Assembly: GCA_005281725.1 (NCBI GenBank)
Contig: SSBO01000012.1
Location: forward strand, 21,220,779 to 21,284,778
Direction: 5' to 3'
Source of the DNA: Wuchereria bancrofti
Taxonomy: Eukaryota > Nematoda > Chromadorea > Rhabditida > Onchocercidae
DNA: 64,000 nucleotides
Shown here: positions 36,733 to 49,100 of the stretch, in pieces
How the letters are laid out: every line of letters starts with the position of its first letter
How positions within the stretch are numbered: position 1 is the stretch's first letter
Position numbers and translations under genes: made by a program
The notes under the pieces: model-generated
Databases searched by the model: none
Seen by the model: only the letters and a program-made list of their open reading frames with translations
What the model was told of the DNA's origin: nothing

Positions 36733-38438
36733 TTCGTGATGGTATGTTTTCTGTAGGCTGTTATTAATTTTATTGTTAAAATATTTACATGTCTCATCAT
36801 TGAAATTATAGGTGAAACCTAGGTTTTAATCGTCTATGACTGTGGCTTAACTTCGGTTTCATTTTTGCGCAACATATATTACATTCTAATAGCGAAATTC
36901 GAAACCTTCTTTACTTATCATTGTCTCCTTGAATTTGCTTCTTGGATTTCGAAATCATTCGTGAGATGCAAGAGTTATTGGTCTTTTCGGAACTTGTTGG
37001 GAATCATTGTTTTTCTGACTTGTTTTGCTTTAATGTCTTGCTACTGATAATTTATTTGATTTCCTATTCTAGACTTTCTCATTTTAAATAAGTTTAAACT
37101 TGCTATATTGCCAGAAATAGAAGGATATGATGTGATTCATTTCAGGTGTTAGTTGACTTTCCCAAAGGACGTTTTGGTTGGATTGATTGTATAAGTTAAT
37201 ATCTGAATAGATTAAATTCCGATGAAATTTCGACATTTTCATTACTATATAGAGCGTATAGGTTTTTGGCTCAATGAAATAAGGATACTTTGAAGGAAGA
37301 CAGTTGGTATAAAAGAGAAACATACTGAATAATAAAGAAGATTTAACTTATATCTTACTTTAGTTAATTGTACAGTGCCAAACGTTAGTAATTGTGTTTT
37401 ATGTTTATGCTTTGTGGATTATTGTTTATATATTTTTATGACTTCTTTCATCATTTTAATTAAAATAGCAGTAGCCGTTATGCATTTCATAAATATTGGC
37501 CATTGAATAAAGACATTGTATCTAATTGTCTAGTCGCAGAGGTAATTTTATGATTTTCTTCTGAACGTTCTAATTTTCATCTTCCCCAAAAGTTGCGCAT
37601 TTATTGGTTTTCTAACTAACTTCTTTCGAGTTAGTTATGCATGACGATTAAGAGGGAACATAAATTTCAATTTCAAAGCTAACTGCAGACATTTCACTGT
37701 TTATTGGTGACACTTTGTCTTCTGGAATGAGTATGAAGGTCTCAATTTAAAATCCGGTCAGGAAGAGAAAGAACTGGTGTTAGTGGTAGGTGACACTTTA
37801 AAGTTGTATTCTGGTTTAGTCCTGGTAGAAGTAAAGATCCAGCTTCACCCAGGTCTATGTCTTTCAGGTGAAAAGTTTTACGCTCCATTTATTTTCTATC
37901 GATGTCCATGGCTTTCAGTATATTAATTGGAACAGTTCAAGAAAATGAAGGTAGAGATGTCGTAATTCTCGAAAGTTAAAGCAAGAATCGGAGATGTTTT
38001 CTGATTTAAATAGTTCTTGTCGGGATTCATTTTGAAGTAGGATGTGAATTTAACATTTATAAACAAGCAGAGGAAAATTAGTTAGAATTATAAAATTCTA
38101 TTTAGCCTAATCAATAATGGCTTTCAAATGAACAAACTATGGGTATTTGAGGCATAAAATAATAGTAGCGATATATAACAAAAAAAATAGGTTAATGTTA
38201 CGGAAGTTTTAATAGTAAAATTTCAAGAACGATCCTTGGTGGTTTGTTGAAGTATACAAAATTATTGCTATTCGTGAATTTGATAATATTAACAACATTA
38301 TTATTAATTGGATAAATTTTAATCAAAGCTTGCAAAAGATTTATTTCAATCATTGTTATGTAAATTTTGATTTGCAATTTTGCTAATAAACTTGAAACAA
38401 TGATTTACAAAATGTATATCAAAGCTTTTCGAGTATTA
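36733..38438. other. Spacer between the 3' ends of mvb-12 and the SH2 gene
   Basis: These two genes converge here, so the stretch should hold both 3' UTRs. A patch at 37680-37930 is richer in GC and stays open on the plus strand for 71 codons (37711-37926) without an ATG at its start. It may be a UTR, an alternative last exon or a decayed exon. Nothing else recognisable was seen. Confidence 0.4.
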
Positions 38439-41292
38439 TCAGTGAGACATTGATGATATGTATTGATATGATTTATTGATATTCTGCATTCCATTAACTG
38501 GAAATATATCTGCGATACATTCACCATTCACTTCATGCAAGTGGACATAAACATTGTAGTAGTTGACTAATGCATCCAATGTGAAAAACCATGGTGCCAT
38601 TGGATCACCGTATTGTACCTAAGTAACTTTGAAATTTTACAATTAGAAAAATAAATTCAATGTAGTGAATTAAACTTTTTTAAAAGACTGAAAAAGATGA
38701 GAAATTTCAAGTGACAATTATATTAAATAGGTCAAAATTTTAGTTCCTTACATTTTTGATCGTTTTAAACTTCTTTCAAAGTTACCACCTAAACTAACAT
38801 ACTTTTTTTTTTTAAAAAAAAAAGTTGACAAGGAATTATGATTTCAAGATTTCTCACTGGAAGCAACTAACTTGAAGATTATTTAGCATTTCAAGTTTTG
38901 ATCTTGTCTTCGAGTAATCCGCATGTTGCTTTCGTTGTTTAATTGGATAATGACTAGAAGAACTTTTAGTAACTCGTTTGAACTAAGCATTATGTAAAAC
39001 TTTGTAAGAAGTATCTTTTGTTAAGTCTTTTACTAATAGGTAAATAAATACTGTTCTTAGTGTATAAATAAATTTAGGATGAATCTCTATTAAAAGTCAG
39101 ACTCTTCTAAACTATGGAATAGTTATAATGTTTTTGGTTGCATTATTCTCCTAGATGTGGTATTTTTGGTTGCATTATTCTCCTAGATGTGGTATTTTTG
39201 GTTGCATTATTCTCCTAGATGTGGTATTTTTGGTTGCATTATTCTCCTAGATATGGTATTTTTGGTTGCATTATTCTCCTAGATGTGGTATTTTTGGTTG
39301 CATTATTCTCCTAGATATGGTATTTTTGGTTGCATTATTCTCCTAGATATGGTATTTTTGGTTGTATTATTCTTCCGAACAGTTATGTCCATTGTTGATT
39401 TTTTCTAAAATCTTTCAAAAGCAACATAATTTGCGTCCATATATGAAAATAATATAAAGCGAACTATACGACGCCCGAACCACTGCGATAAATAATATAA
39501 AGACTAAGTGATGGTAATACATTGTTTAATGATTCCACTTTTGGCATCTGAAAGAAATCAAATCATACATAAATAAATTAGTCTAATTAGTGAGGTTAAC
39601 TTAATTGCTCACAATATAAAATTAGACAATGACCATATGATATAATTTGAATGAAGCAGGCTTCATAACATATTCCTCTGCTTCCTTTGCAGTCAGTACT
39701 CCAATGTAAGCTTCCACCGATGGTGGTAATTCCATGGAACCAGGTGTTCGTGCTGTCAACACAGCTTGTTCTTTGGACATTAGTCGAGGTGTGACAGTGG
39801 TTCTGCAATATGAATTGAGGTAAGGTAAGAGACATGAGAGTTGACAAGGACAGTTATGGATGCTGGAATGATTCATGAAAAGTTTACGGTGGCATCATTT
39901 CATATTCATCATAGCTTTTCTTTGAAGTGGTCAACTTGTCCACTTGACCAGTGAATGATGACGATGGTACATCTAAGGTCTTCGACAGACATAGACGTTC
40001 TACCCTCCGTCCAGTATGCTATAATAATGCTTTATAAATAAAATTGTATAAAAATGTTTGTTGCCAAGAAGAGATGTCATTCGCTGATGATAGATTGTGC
40101 TATTATTTTTTTTTTTTTTAAATCTAAAATTTCTTCAATTAAAGTTCAAAAACTAATATTACGTCAAGAATGTGAAAATTTAAAAAAAGTTTTAAAATTG
40201 AAAATTTTGAAAATTTTTTGCAGAATTTAGAAAGACAGAAAAAGTGGTGAAATCCTTCTTTAGTGGAAATATATAGCAGTCTTACGTCTTCAATTTCAGA
40301 AATACGTGTACTGGATTTAGAACTAAGCGTAGAGGTTGATAAGTGAGGTGCACGAAAATCCCGTGTACGTATTGGAATATCCAATGCTACAAACGATATT
40401 TTTTGGAAGATATGATATAAATGATAAATCTCAGATTTTTAGATATCGTAGATATCTTTGCAAATCTTTTCTGAATAACTTCATGAGTCTCTTTTTTTGA
40501 CTTTTTTTTTTTTTTTGAAAATGTTTGAGATGCTAAAACCAAAAAAAAAAACTATCTCATTAACTACATGTTTTAGTGAGAAATTTAATTTCTCCACCTT
40601 TATGTATCATCTACAAATTTAATTTGCCTTATGAACTTCAGCACTTTTAATTTTGATCATATTAGAAATGCATACAAGATTATCAAGAATATTAAATTTT
40701 TGCTGATAAAAAATTGATTTTTGATGAATAGCACGTTCAATACCTTCACGTTCAACTTTTTTGTTTAGGTTGTATGAGATATCATCATATTGGCTTGTTA
40801 CACGTGGCTCCGATTTCTTAAAAACACTTTTGTAATTAGATCCTGTCAACTTGTAAGAGCCTGATGAAAGGTTACGATTCGCTTCTTCTTCTTCTTCTTT
40901 TTCCTAAACTTTTTTTTTTTTACATCAAATTTTTAGGTAAAGAACGAAAAAGCAATCTGTTGAGAGAAATTACTTATAAATGCAAAGAAAACTTGTACAA
41001 CAGAAATAGCTGTTTTGGAATGTTAAATTCACAATTTCATATAAAAGAGTACAGATGTCGTCCCTAAAAATGTCGTCTATGCAACATATGAATATAATAC
41101 AAGCAGCAAACATTGATAACGTTTAAATTTTTTTTTTTTTTTTAAATTGATAACCCGTGATAGCCTGGATGCAATAATGCATGGTCGACCGTGTACACAA
41201 CATTCCACCTGCCTTAATTCTTTTTGTGAATCATCGAACTCTGATGTCGATTGCATCGATGAGAGCTGCTGATCATCTAAGGAGCTAATCAT
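38439..41292 (-). CDS. Atypical SH2-domain protein lacking the FLVR arginine
   Basis: Seven exons (41190-41292, 40744-40860, 40286-40386, 39888-40018, 39634-39802, 39470-39547, 38439-38618) join in frame to 292 aa. The first 180 residues are Ser/Thr/Lys-rich with no known domain. The SH2-like domain spans about 183-282. AYIGVLTAKEAEEYVMKPAS matches the start, where the usual WYHG is replaced by AYIG. LSLYIIYRSGSGVVQY gives strands C and D, and WFFTLDALVNYY is the typical end of the phosphopeptide groove. In strand B, FKLY (202-205) stands where FLVR is expected, so the phosphotyrosine-binding Arg appears to be Tyr. The adaptor role is therefore uncertain. The start ATG lies right after a TTTGCAG acceptor, suitable for trans-splicing. 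The exon 1 to exon 2 junction is the least certain part of the model; alternatives change a few residues only. Confidence 0.75.
39131..39385. repeat. 32-bp minisatellite, eight copies, in SH2-gene intron
   Basis: TTTTTGGTTGCATTATTCTC recurs every 32 bp from 39131, with GATGTGG and GATATGG variants of the remaining bases. The last copy is slightly diverged. The array lies in the intron 38619-39469 between the last two exons of the SH2 gene. Confidence 0.95.
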
Positions 41293-43180
41293 TAACTGCA
41301 AATCAAGCAAGTTTGCATGATTAGCAAAATAAATGAACAATTTATGATTGGTATGTTCGTGCAAAAAATTGATAAAAATAAATGATATTAGGGCCAAGCA
41401 AAATTTAAATAATTCAATGCTTAAAATAATATCGACAGAAAAAATAACACTAGCAAATTCAGTTTAGTATTGAATGATGTGAAGATTAACAAAGATATTA
41501 CTTATAATGCTTCTTATGATGTGTAACGAAGAGTTGTCAACGATGATCTTTAAGTAAATACTATGTAACAATTAAATATGACCTGTAAAGCTTTGACTAA
41601 AGAAAACAATGAAACCATAACTAACTTTGCTACATCTTATAAATGTATTGTTTACTTCGTCAACAATCAAAATTTTCAAAAATATAGGCAATTTTGCAAT
41701 CACATAATGTGTTATAATGTCAATAATTTATAAGACTGATCGAGTAGATAGTAATATAAATCGCTAATGGTTAATTTAATTGGAACAATCATTAGAATTT
41801 CTCCTCATTGATTTTACTTCACGGTTTTACGGGCATATATATATATGCTATCGAAGATATTAAAATGACATTTTGTAGAAATTTCAAATCTAAAAAAAAA
41901 AAAACACTTCAAAAAGTTGAAACTAAAATATTATTTCAAAATCAATTTATTGACATGCAACACTTCAATGCAATACAAGAAAAAGAAGCCCTAATAATTT
42001 CCAAATCGAAGAGTTCGTATTTATGAAGGCATTTGATTTAATTATGATATCTATACATACACATACACACATACACATAGACACACACACACACACAAAT
42101 ACAAAAATGAATAAATAAATAAATGAACTACAAATAATGTACCATGATTCTTCGAAAAAAAATTTTTAAAGCTTAAGAAAAAATAATTAATTAAAGGAAA
42201 CAAAACTTCACAAAACTTATTTTAAGAAACAAACTTAGAACTTCATCGTTCCTAATTACAAATAACATATACAATGGAAAAGTAGCATAAGCATTTTAAA
42301 ACACCGGAAAGTTAACAATGAACAGCCAATAAATCACTCATATATATGTTCCCGCGATTTTCAGATAAGAAAAGTTTTGGATATTGAGCTGACAATAATC
42401 ATATATGGAATAAAACCGTAAGAAAAAAAAATTTGTTCCGAAAATATAAAATTTTTTGTAAAAAAAAAAAAAAAAAAAATCAAAAAAAAGAAACTCTCAA
42501 CATTTGATTTGTGCAAAGAGAAAATTGCAATTTGAATAGAAAGACAAGAAAATGAAAAAGATCTCGTATTCATTTACAATCCAGAGATTTAATAATACAC
42601 CCACTACGAATGAATAATAAATAAACTAAGAAAGAAATGGAAGGAAAGATGATGGTTTATGCACTAAAATATATATGAAGATATACAAGCAGCAAAATAT
42701 ATGCAATAAATTAAAATGATGAAAAACGAAGATATAAAATCACAGTGAGATTCTCTAAGGGAGATACAGATGATGAAAGAAAAGACATAGAAAGTTACTA
42801 ATGCCGTAATAACTAAATTAAAAGTCTAACCAAGTGAATCAGTACTGCATCAAGATCGTCTTATGAATTTTTTTTTTAATAAGTCGTATATATTAATTCC
42901 TTCCAAAAATCATTTAATTTTAAAAGAAATTGTTAATACTAGGAATATCTTGCTATTTAATAGTACATTCAAAATAATCACCTTCTTAAGTAAGTTATGA
43001 AAAAAAAAAAAAAAAAAAAGATCTGCATTCCTTTTTTATGCAATTTTATAAAGTTATAAACCAGTGATCGCTCTAAATTATTAAAATTATTATTTCATCT
43101 TCGGCTTAAAATAGATGAAATTTACAAATATAAATTTGGTTTAAGGTGCACGATGAACCTTTATTTCATTTCATCATTAA
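41293..43180. other. AT-rich intergenic region
   Basis: Between the 5' end of the SH2 gene and the 3' end of the transporter gene. It contains a CA microsatellite (42055-42098) and poly(A) runs near 42460 and 43000. No supported gene was seen. Confidence 0.5.
42055..42098. repeat. CA/CATA microsatellite
   Basis: ACATACACAC-type run passing into a pure AC run of about 16 bp. Intergenic. Confidence 0.9.
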
Positions 43181-46100
43181 TTATTTCTGGTGCTGTTTCA
43201 GCACATTCACTTTTGCTTCTTCATTAACTTGATTCAATTCTGAATTCTCAATGACCGCTTCTGTTGGCAGTGGATCGTCACGCATTTGTGATGAGAAAAA
43301 TAACAATGTGCAAATTAGGAGTACCATGGCGATTGTCTGAAATATATATACATATATATTTTTGTAAATTTCAATTTTAAAAATGTTTTCATTTCATTCA
43401 AAGTTATTAAAATACACATCGGAAAACAAAATCCGTTAATTCAAAGCCATTAATTGTGTTACGGTAATGTTGTTCAAATTCAAAGCAAAATTATTCCGTA
43501 AAGAAAACTTGCCTGACCAATCACACTGAAAGCAAGAAAAAGATCGGCCAAAAGTTTATTCTGATACAGCATACAGCTTCCTTGCTGAAAATTGTGCAAG
43601 TAAAAAACCAAAACTATGCAAAATTAAAAAAAAAAACACACACACATATATAACACAGGAATCTGAGTAGCATACTTTTCCGGAGCAAACATCTAAATTG
43701 TAACGAATGCACGATACATCAAACATCCATCCAAAAAGAACTGGTGCCGGAATGGTGCCAATAACTCTCACCAAAATCCACTGAATTCCAAGCGCAAATG
43801 AACGTTCAGCATAATCAACTGTTCTAAAAAAGAATTAGTTTACTCTGTAATTTTTTATACACTGTAAGGTACATAATATACAATTGGTGAAAAAAAAGTT
43901 ATTTAAACTGCTTACCAATTTTTATACCAACTAGTAATTTCTAATAAATTAAGAAAAATGAAATAAGTTTCAGAATATCTTTCAAAATTTCTAATTTAGT
44001 CTTAAAAATTTCAAAACTAACAATACCTTAACACTACTGAAATTAATGGAACTCCAACAGCAAATGCGAAGAAACAAAATGGAGCAAACAGAGCAAGAAA
44101 TGCAAAGAGTCCTCTACATTTTGATTCACACAATCCATTCTTGACAGTCCGATATCCAAATCTAGTATTTTCAGGCACACATGAACAATTATAATATATC
44201 TAAAATCAACATCAAAATTAAATCTTGGAAGAAATTGCTTCAGAATTTTGTCTCTTTGAAGCAATGACTGCTATTCTATTTTACAAAATTACAAAATTAG
44301 ATTTAGTCCTTGGTTTTCATGACAAAGAAGACTGTAAATGTTTGTCATAGAATCTTGCTACATTTTCAGTTAGAAAACAAACAAAATTTTATGAACAACC
44401 TTTCTGAGCGCTTCATAATTTTGCTGGCAACCGGCGAAACATGGCGAATAGAAAGAAGTTTGCTTATCATTATAAAATTCAGCACATACTGGATGATATT
44501 CACTTGGAACACAGTCACAATGACGGTTGCAGTTGGATTTTAGAGATGGTAGTATTTCTGTAGCATTATTATTCTGATCCGAATTTGAAGCGCTGCAAAA
44601 TAGATAAAGTAAAAGATGAAAAAGCTGCAGAATAATGCCGAAAATTTATAATGGAAAGAAATTTAAACTTGAAATTTCAAACTATGAAATTTTAAATACA
44701 ATACAATTTCTCATTCTTAAAATCAAAATCTAAACACGATATTAATGACTTGAATTCATTGAATCTCAATTAGAAAGAAAATTTCGAAACAGAAACTTAC
44801 ACGTCCATTTCATAATGCTCCTCAATTCCAGCAAGCGGATCGTGATCACAGTAAACAAGATACATTGGTGATAAGATAAGCGTACACATTAGTAATGCTA
44901 TGCAAAATTTCAAAGTTTTAACACAGCTTAAACGGAATCGTTGAACGATGAAACCACTGAACATTGTACCTATTCCAGCCATTGGAACCATTATACAACC
45001 TGAAAGTAATTTTTCTTTTTCTTTTTTTTTTTTTGTTTTTTGAAACTTTTAGATTTGAACTAAAAAAATAAGCTGAAATTTCAAATTTTTATAAATTAGA
45101 ACTGAACCAATCAACATATTTGCTTTGCTTGGTGCAACGTTGAACTGTCGTTCAAGATACTTTGACATGAATGTCGATGCACCCGTTATAATGAATCCTG
45201 AAAATTTTGGATAGATATATTTGAAAAATCATTGAAGCATTACATAAAATCCAGGTCATATTTTTTGATGTACGACCTGTTTCCTACGTTAGGCAATTCA
45301 GATATCTTATCTCCTATAGCAGCATTAGACACTCCATTTTTAAAAAATATTCCTTTTTTCGTAAGAGATTTTAATTTTTTACAGTACTCTGAGAGAACTC
45401 GAAAATTTCATACTACTAATAAACCCTAAAGGAATAAATACCTTTGGTGAAATAACTCCAGCAATAACAAGACATTCAATACAAAACATTTGAAAATTTC
45501 AAAATTGCGAAGGAATGAAAAGATATTAAGAGCAAAAAACAAAAAATTAAAAAAAATTAAAATAAAAACCCTTATGCCACGCCTGATTTGCATTTATAAA
45601 TAAGGATGAAAATATGCATTACATGTGAAATGATGGATCGCATGATGTTGTTCTTTGTCATGGCTCTAATTTGGTTGACAGAATGTATCCGAACAGATAA
45701 GTGTATTTGAATCATTGAGTTTTACATGTTTAAAAAAATTTTTTTTATTGGAGAAAGATAATTTAGTGTAAATGTTTCTGATAACTGTTAGATTTACTGC
45801 ACAAAAAAAGTATTATATTTGTAAAAATTTCAAATCTTCATATTTCAGAAAAAAGTTTTGGCACTGAAAGAACAGAATGGCAAAGAATAATCGGCAACAA
45901 AACAGAAGAATCAATTTATAAAGATGATAGACTGGAATCAATAAATAAAATGCGACGCTTTCAATGGAGCACCTATCCTGTTATTCATGAAAAGAAGAAA
46001 ATAAAAAACAAAAAGCAGAAAACCACATCTGAACATGATGATCAATATAATACGCAATATGGATTACGCAGTACGTACAAGTATGGAGGTCAAGGGATAT

Positions 46101-49100
46101 TTGGACAGATTACGATAATTGAATAGTCAAGTAATTTCATTTCATAATGACTTGAAAAATTATCAAAATTTAACAAAATTCTTTAAAACATACCATCAAC
46201 AGCCATGGCAAAAGTAATCAGCATATAACTACCATTTGATATTATTCTATAAATAGCTATTGGTATATGTCGTACGTCAAGCCATATGTGATACCAAATT
46301 GGACCACGATTATTCTGTAGTGCTGGCATTGATTCTCCAATTGTTATAGTTTGAACAGTTGTTGCACCTTTTAAAGATTAACTTTTTATACCAAAATTTT
46401 TGATTAAAATTAAGAAATTTAGCTGGAGTCCAGGAACTCCGCAACATTATCAAAATTGATAATGAATTGGTGAGAATTCCCTAATGTTTTGGCGATTATG
46501 AAATTTAAAAAAGACAGGGAATTTTTTAAGACTAACTTCAGTTTGACATCACGGCTTTTTTCTATGAGGTCTATTCATCATGAAGATGAAAAAATTATTT
46601 CTCAATGTAGTAGAATTTTAAAAAATGCAGTAGAACTTAAAAAATAACTCGAAAAAATCCAGTAATTAGCGCTGCTAATGATAGTGAAATAATGATTAGT
46701 TCATCAATCTGAAATCTCTTTTGTGCACAAAATGCACAAAACCAGAAAACACAGATTTTCAGTGCCATATAGTCGACTGTAAATACACTATACGACTAAC
46801 AAGAAACTGCTTCACCTTCACTTTCCGTTGGCAAAAGTGGTCCACAAATTGCAGCTGTTTTGCTTGTAGATGGAATACCGCAACATTCTACACTACGTTT
46901 TTTTGTACCACCTATCGTTTCTTCGTGTAAACGTGTTCTACAAATAAAATCAAAGTATTGATAATTTTACTCTATATATCAAATGTTTTTTTATTACCGT
47001 TGATTTCTAATTTTAAATCAAATATTTTATCGAAATTAAATGCAGAAAAACAAAAGCAAACAAACTTGAACCAACCGATGCCATTTAAGAGATTCCGGAA
47101 GGACTTTCGGCAAAACCAATATGGGAAAAACGGCAATTAAAGCTAAAATACTAGCTATTTGAAAGCCAATCCACCAAGCACCTACCCATTTTGGATCCGT
47201 TTCATCGATATTTAAAATCCTTAAAAAATATTCTACAGATAAAAATACAGAAAACTGTTGAATAAAAGCACATTAAATGTTAGGAAACTAACTTGATATG
47301 AAGCTCTGATTGCAAGAAATCAGTGTGATAGCGCAAAAATGAACTAGACATTAGGAACCCAAAAGCTGGACCAAATATTGCAAAGGCATAGAAAATACCT
47401 GAAGCAGCATGATACTAGTATACTTATATTTTAAAAATAAAGTATAAATTCAAGCACTCAGCTAGCAAACACACAGCATTACCTATTCACAAAATATGCT
47501 ATAATTTCGATTGAATATATATTTTTTTTTAAATGCTATTTGGTCAACAACTTTATAAATCACTGCTAAAAAACTTTTTATTTCGTGATGTACAGTATGG
47601 TGCAATAAAATATATTATCTCCCGATGAATTGATAGTCGATGACATCTTTGAAGCTCCTTGTGCATTTTTGAATTTAGAACTTTTAGTTTATAGATGTTT
47701 TGAAATATTCTTTTTAAATATATTAAAAAAGAAGAAAAACTAAAATCCATAACTACCAAGATAAAGCGAAGAAAGAGTTGGGCCAACATTTTCATCGATA
47801 TAACTAACACCAAGAGTGAACAGTGGTGTAGCACCAATACCATGAAGAAAGTGACCAAGACAAAATAGGAACACGTATCGGAACGTACCGGGCTAAAAAA
47901 CTGAAACTGTGTATAAACTATTTTTTGAGTAATCTAGAAACCTAGAATGAAATATCACCAATCTAAAGTGCATTACCTGATTTTCGGGAGATGGACAGCT
48001 TCGCAAAGCTTCAGCACTAGCTGCTGACATTAGTGAATAAAGTGAATTATTTAGTAGAGCATAATTTTTTCTGACTCCTGAAAAAAATTGGTTTCCAAAG
48101 GTACATACTGTTAACTTTATAAACAATAATAATAGGACATATTTAAACTTTATTAGTTTCATCTAAATTGTATTTTCAACGGGCAAATTTCAGTCATAGC
48201 TAAAGAGGTAAATGCCTAAATAGTGAGTTATGTGCTATGGATACATGCAATATTTCACATTTATGAGTGAAGATACTACTTCTGGGTGAAATCAGCAGAG
48301 AAGATCCCAAAGTAAAATGAAATTACTTGGTACCGAACAAAGTAAAAGGATATTCAAAAACATCTATTGTTGGAGCACTTAAAATGCATCAGAAATATGT
48401 TAAAGAAGATTACAGCATCTATTGAATTTAATTTTTTTTAAATATAGTGATAGCAAAATGCGAGTTAATAAGAAACCGTTATATAAAAATGAGAATATTT
48501 TAAAATATCAACTGTTTCAGTGCTTAAAAGCATCAGAAATATTTCGATAGTTACAGCTGCTAATTAACAATTTATTTGAAAATTTTAGAAGGAACCAATC
48601 AGCTGCTAATAGTTTTTACTATTTACTTATTCATTCAGTGTAGGGGACATTCAGCAGGAAAAGGTCCAATATAAAAGTTTACATAAAATGAGCAATTAAC
48701 TCCAAAAAAAAAAAAGAAATGATAGTAATAATAAAATAAAGTGATGCTAACCGAAAGATGTATGTGAAGGATCGCATTTACTAAATGTAAGTTCATGAGC
48801 ATTATAGGTGGAAGTATATGAATCTGAGAAATTGTGTGGCATTGTAAAAATAAAACTGCCTAATGCCATCAGTAATAGCCCCGCTGCAAGCACCATCGGT
48901 TTTGAATGACGTCCACCAAAGTAAGAGACAGGTATACACAAAAGTACATAGCCAAAATCGTAAAACTATAAAGAAGAAATTTTTTGATCTTATTACGATG
49001 CAAATGGAATAAATTTATAGAATTTATTAGCACATTATTTTCATTAAAGTTTTACAACTTTAATGAAAGGAAAAGAGTGAGAGAGAGAGAGAAATTAAGA

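Noticed and set aside
39596..39847. Alternative frame containing TWFHGIT, which resembles the WFHG start of an SH2 domain
   Set aside because: That frame does not continue into the downstream SH2 exons. The frame giving YIGVLTAKEAEEYV joins at the right phase on both sides, so the WFHG match is a coincidence.
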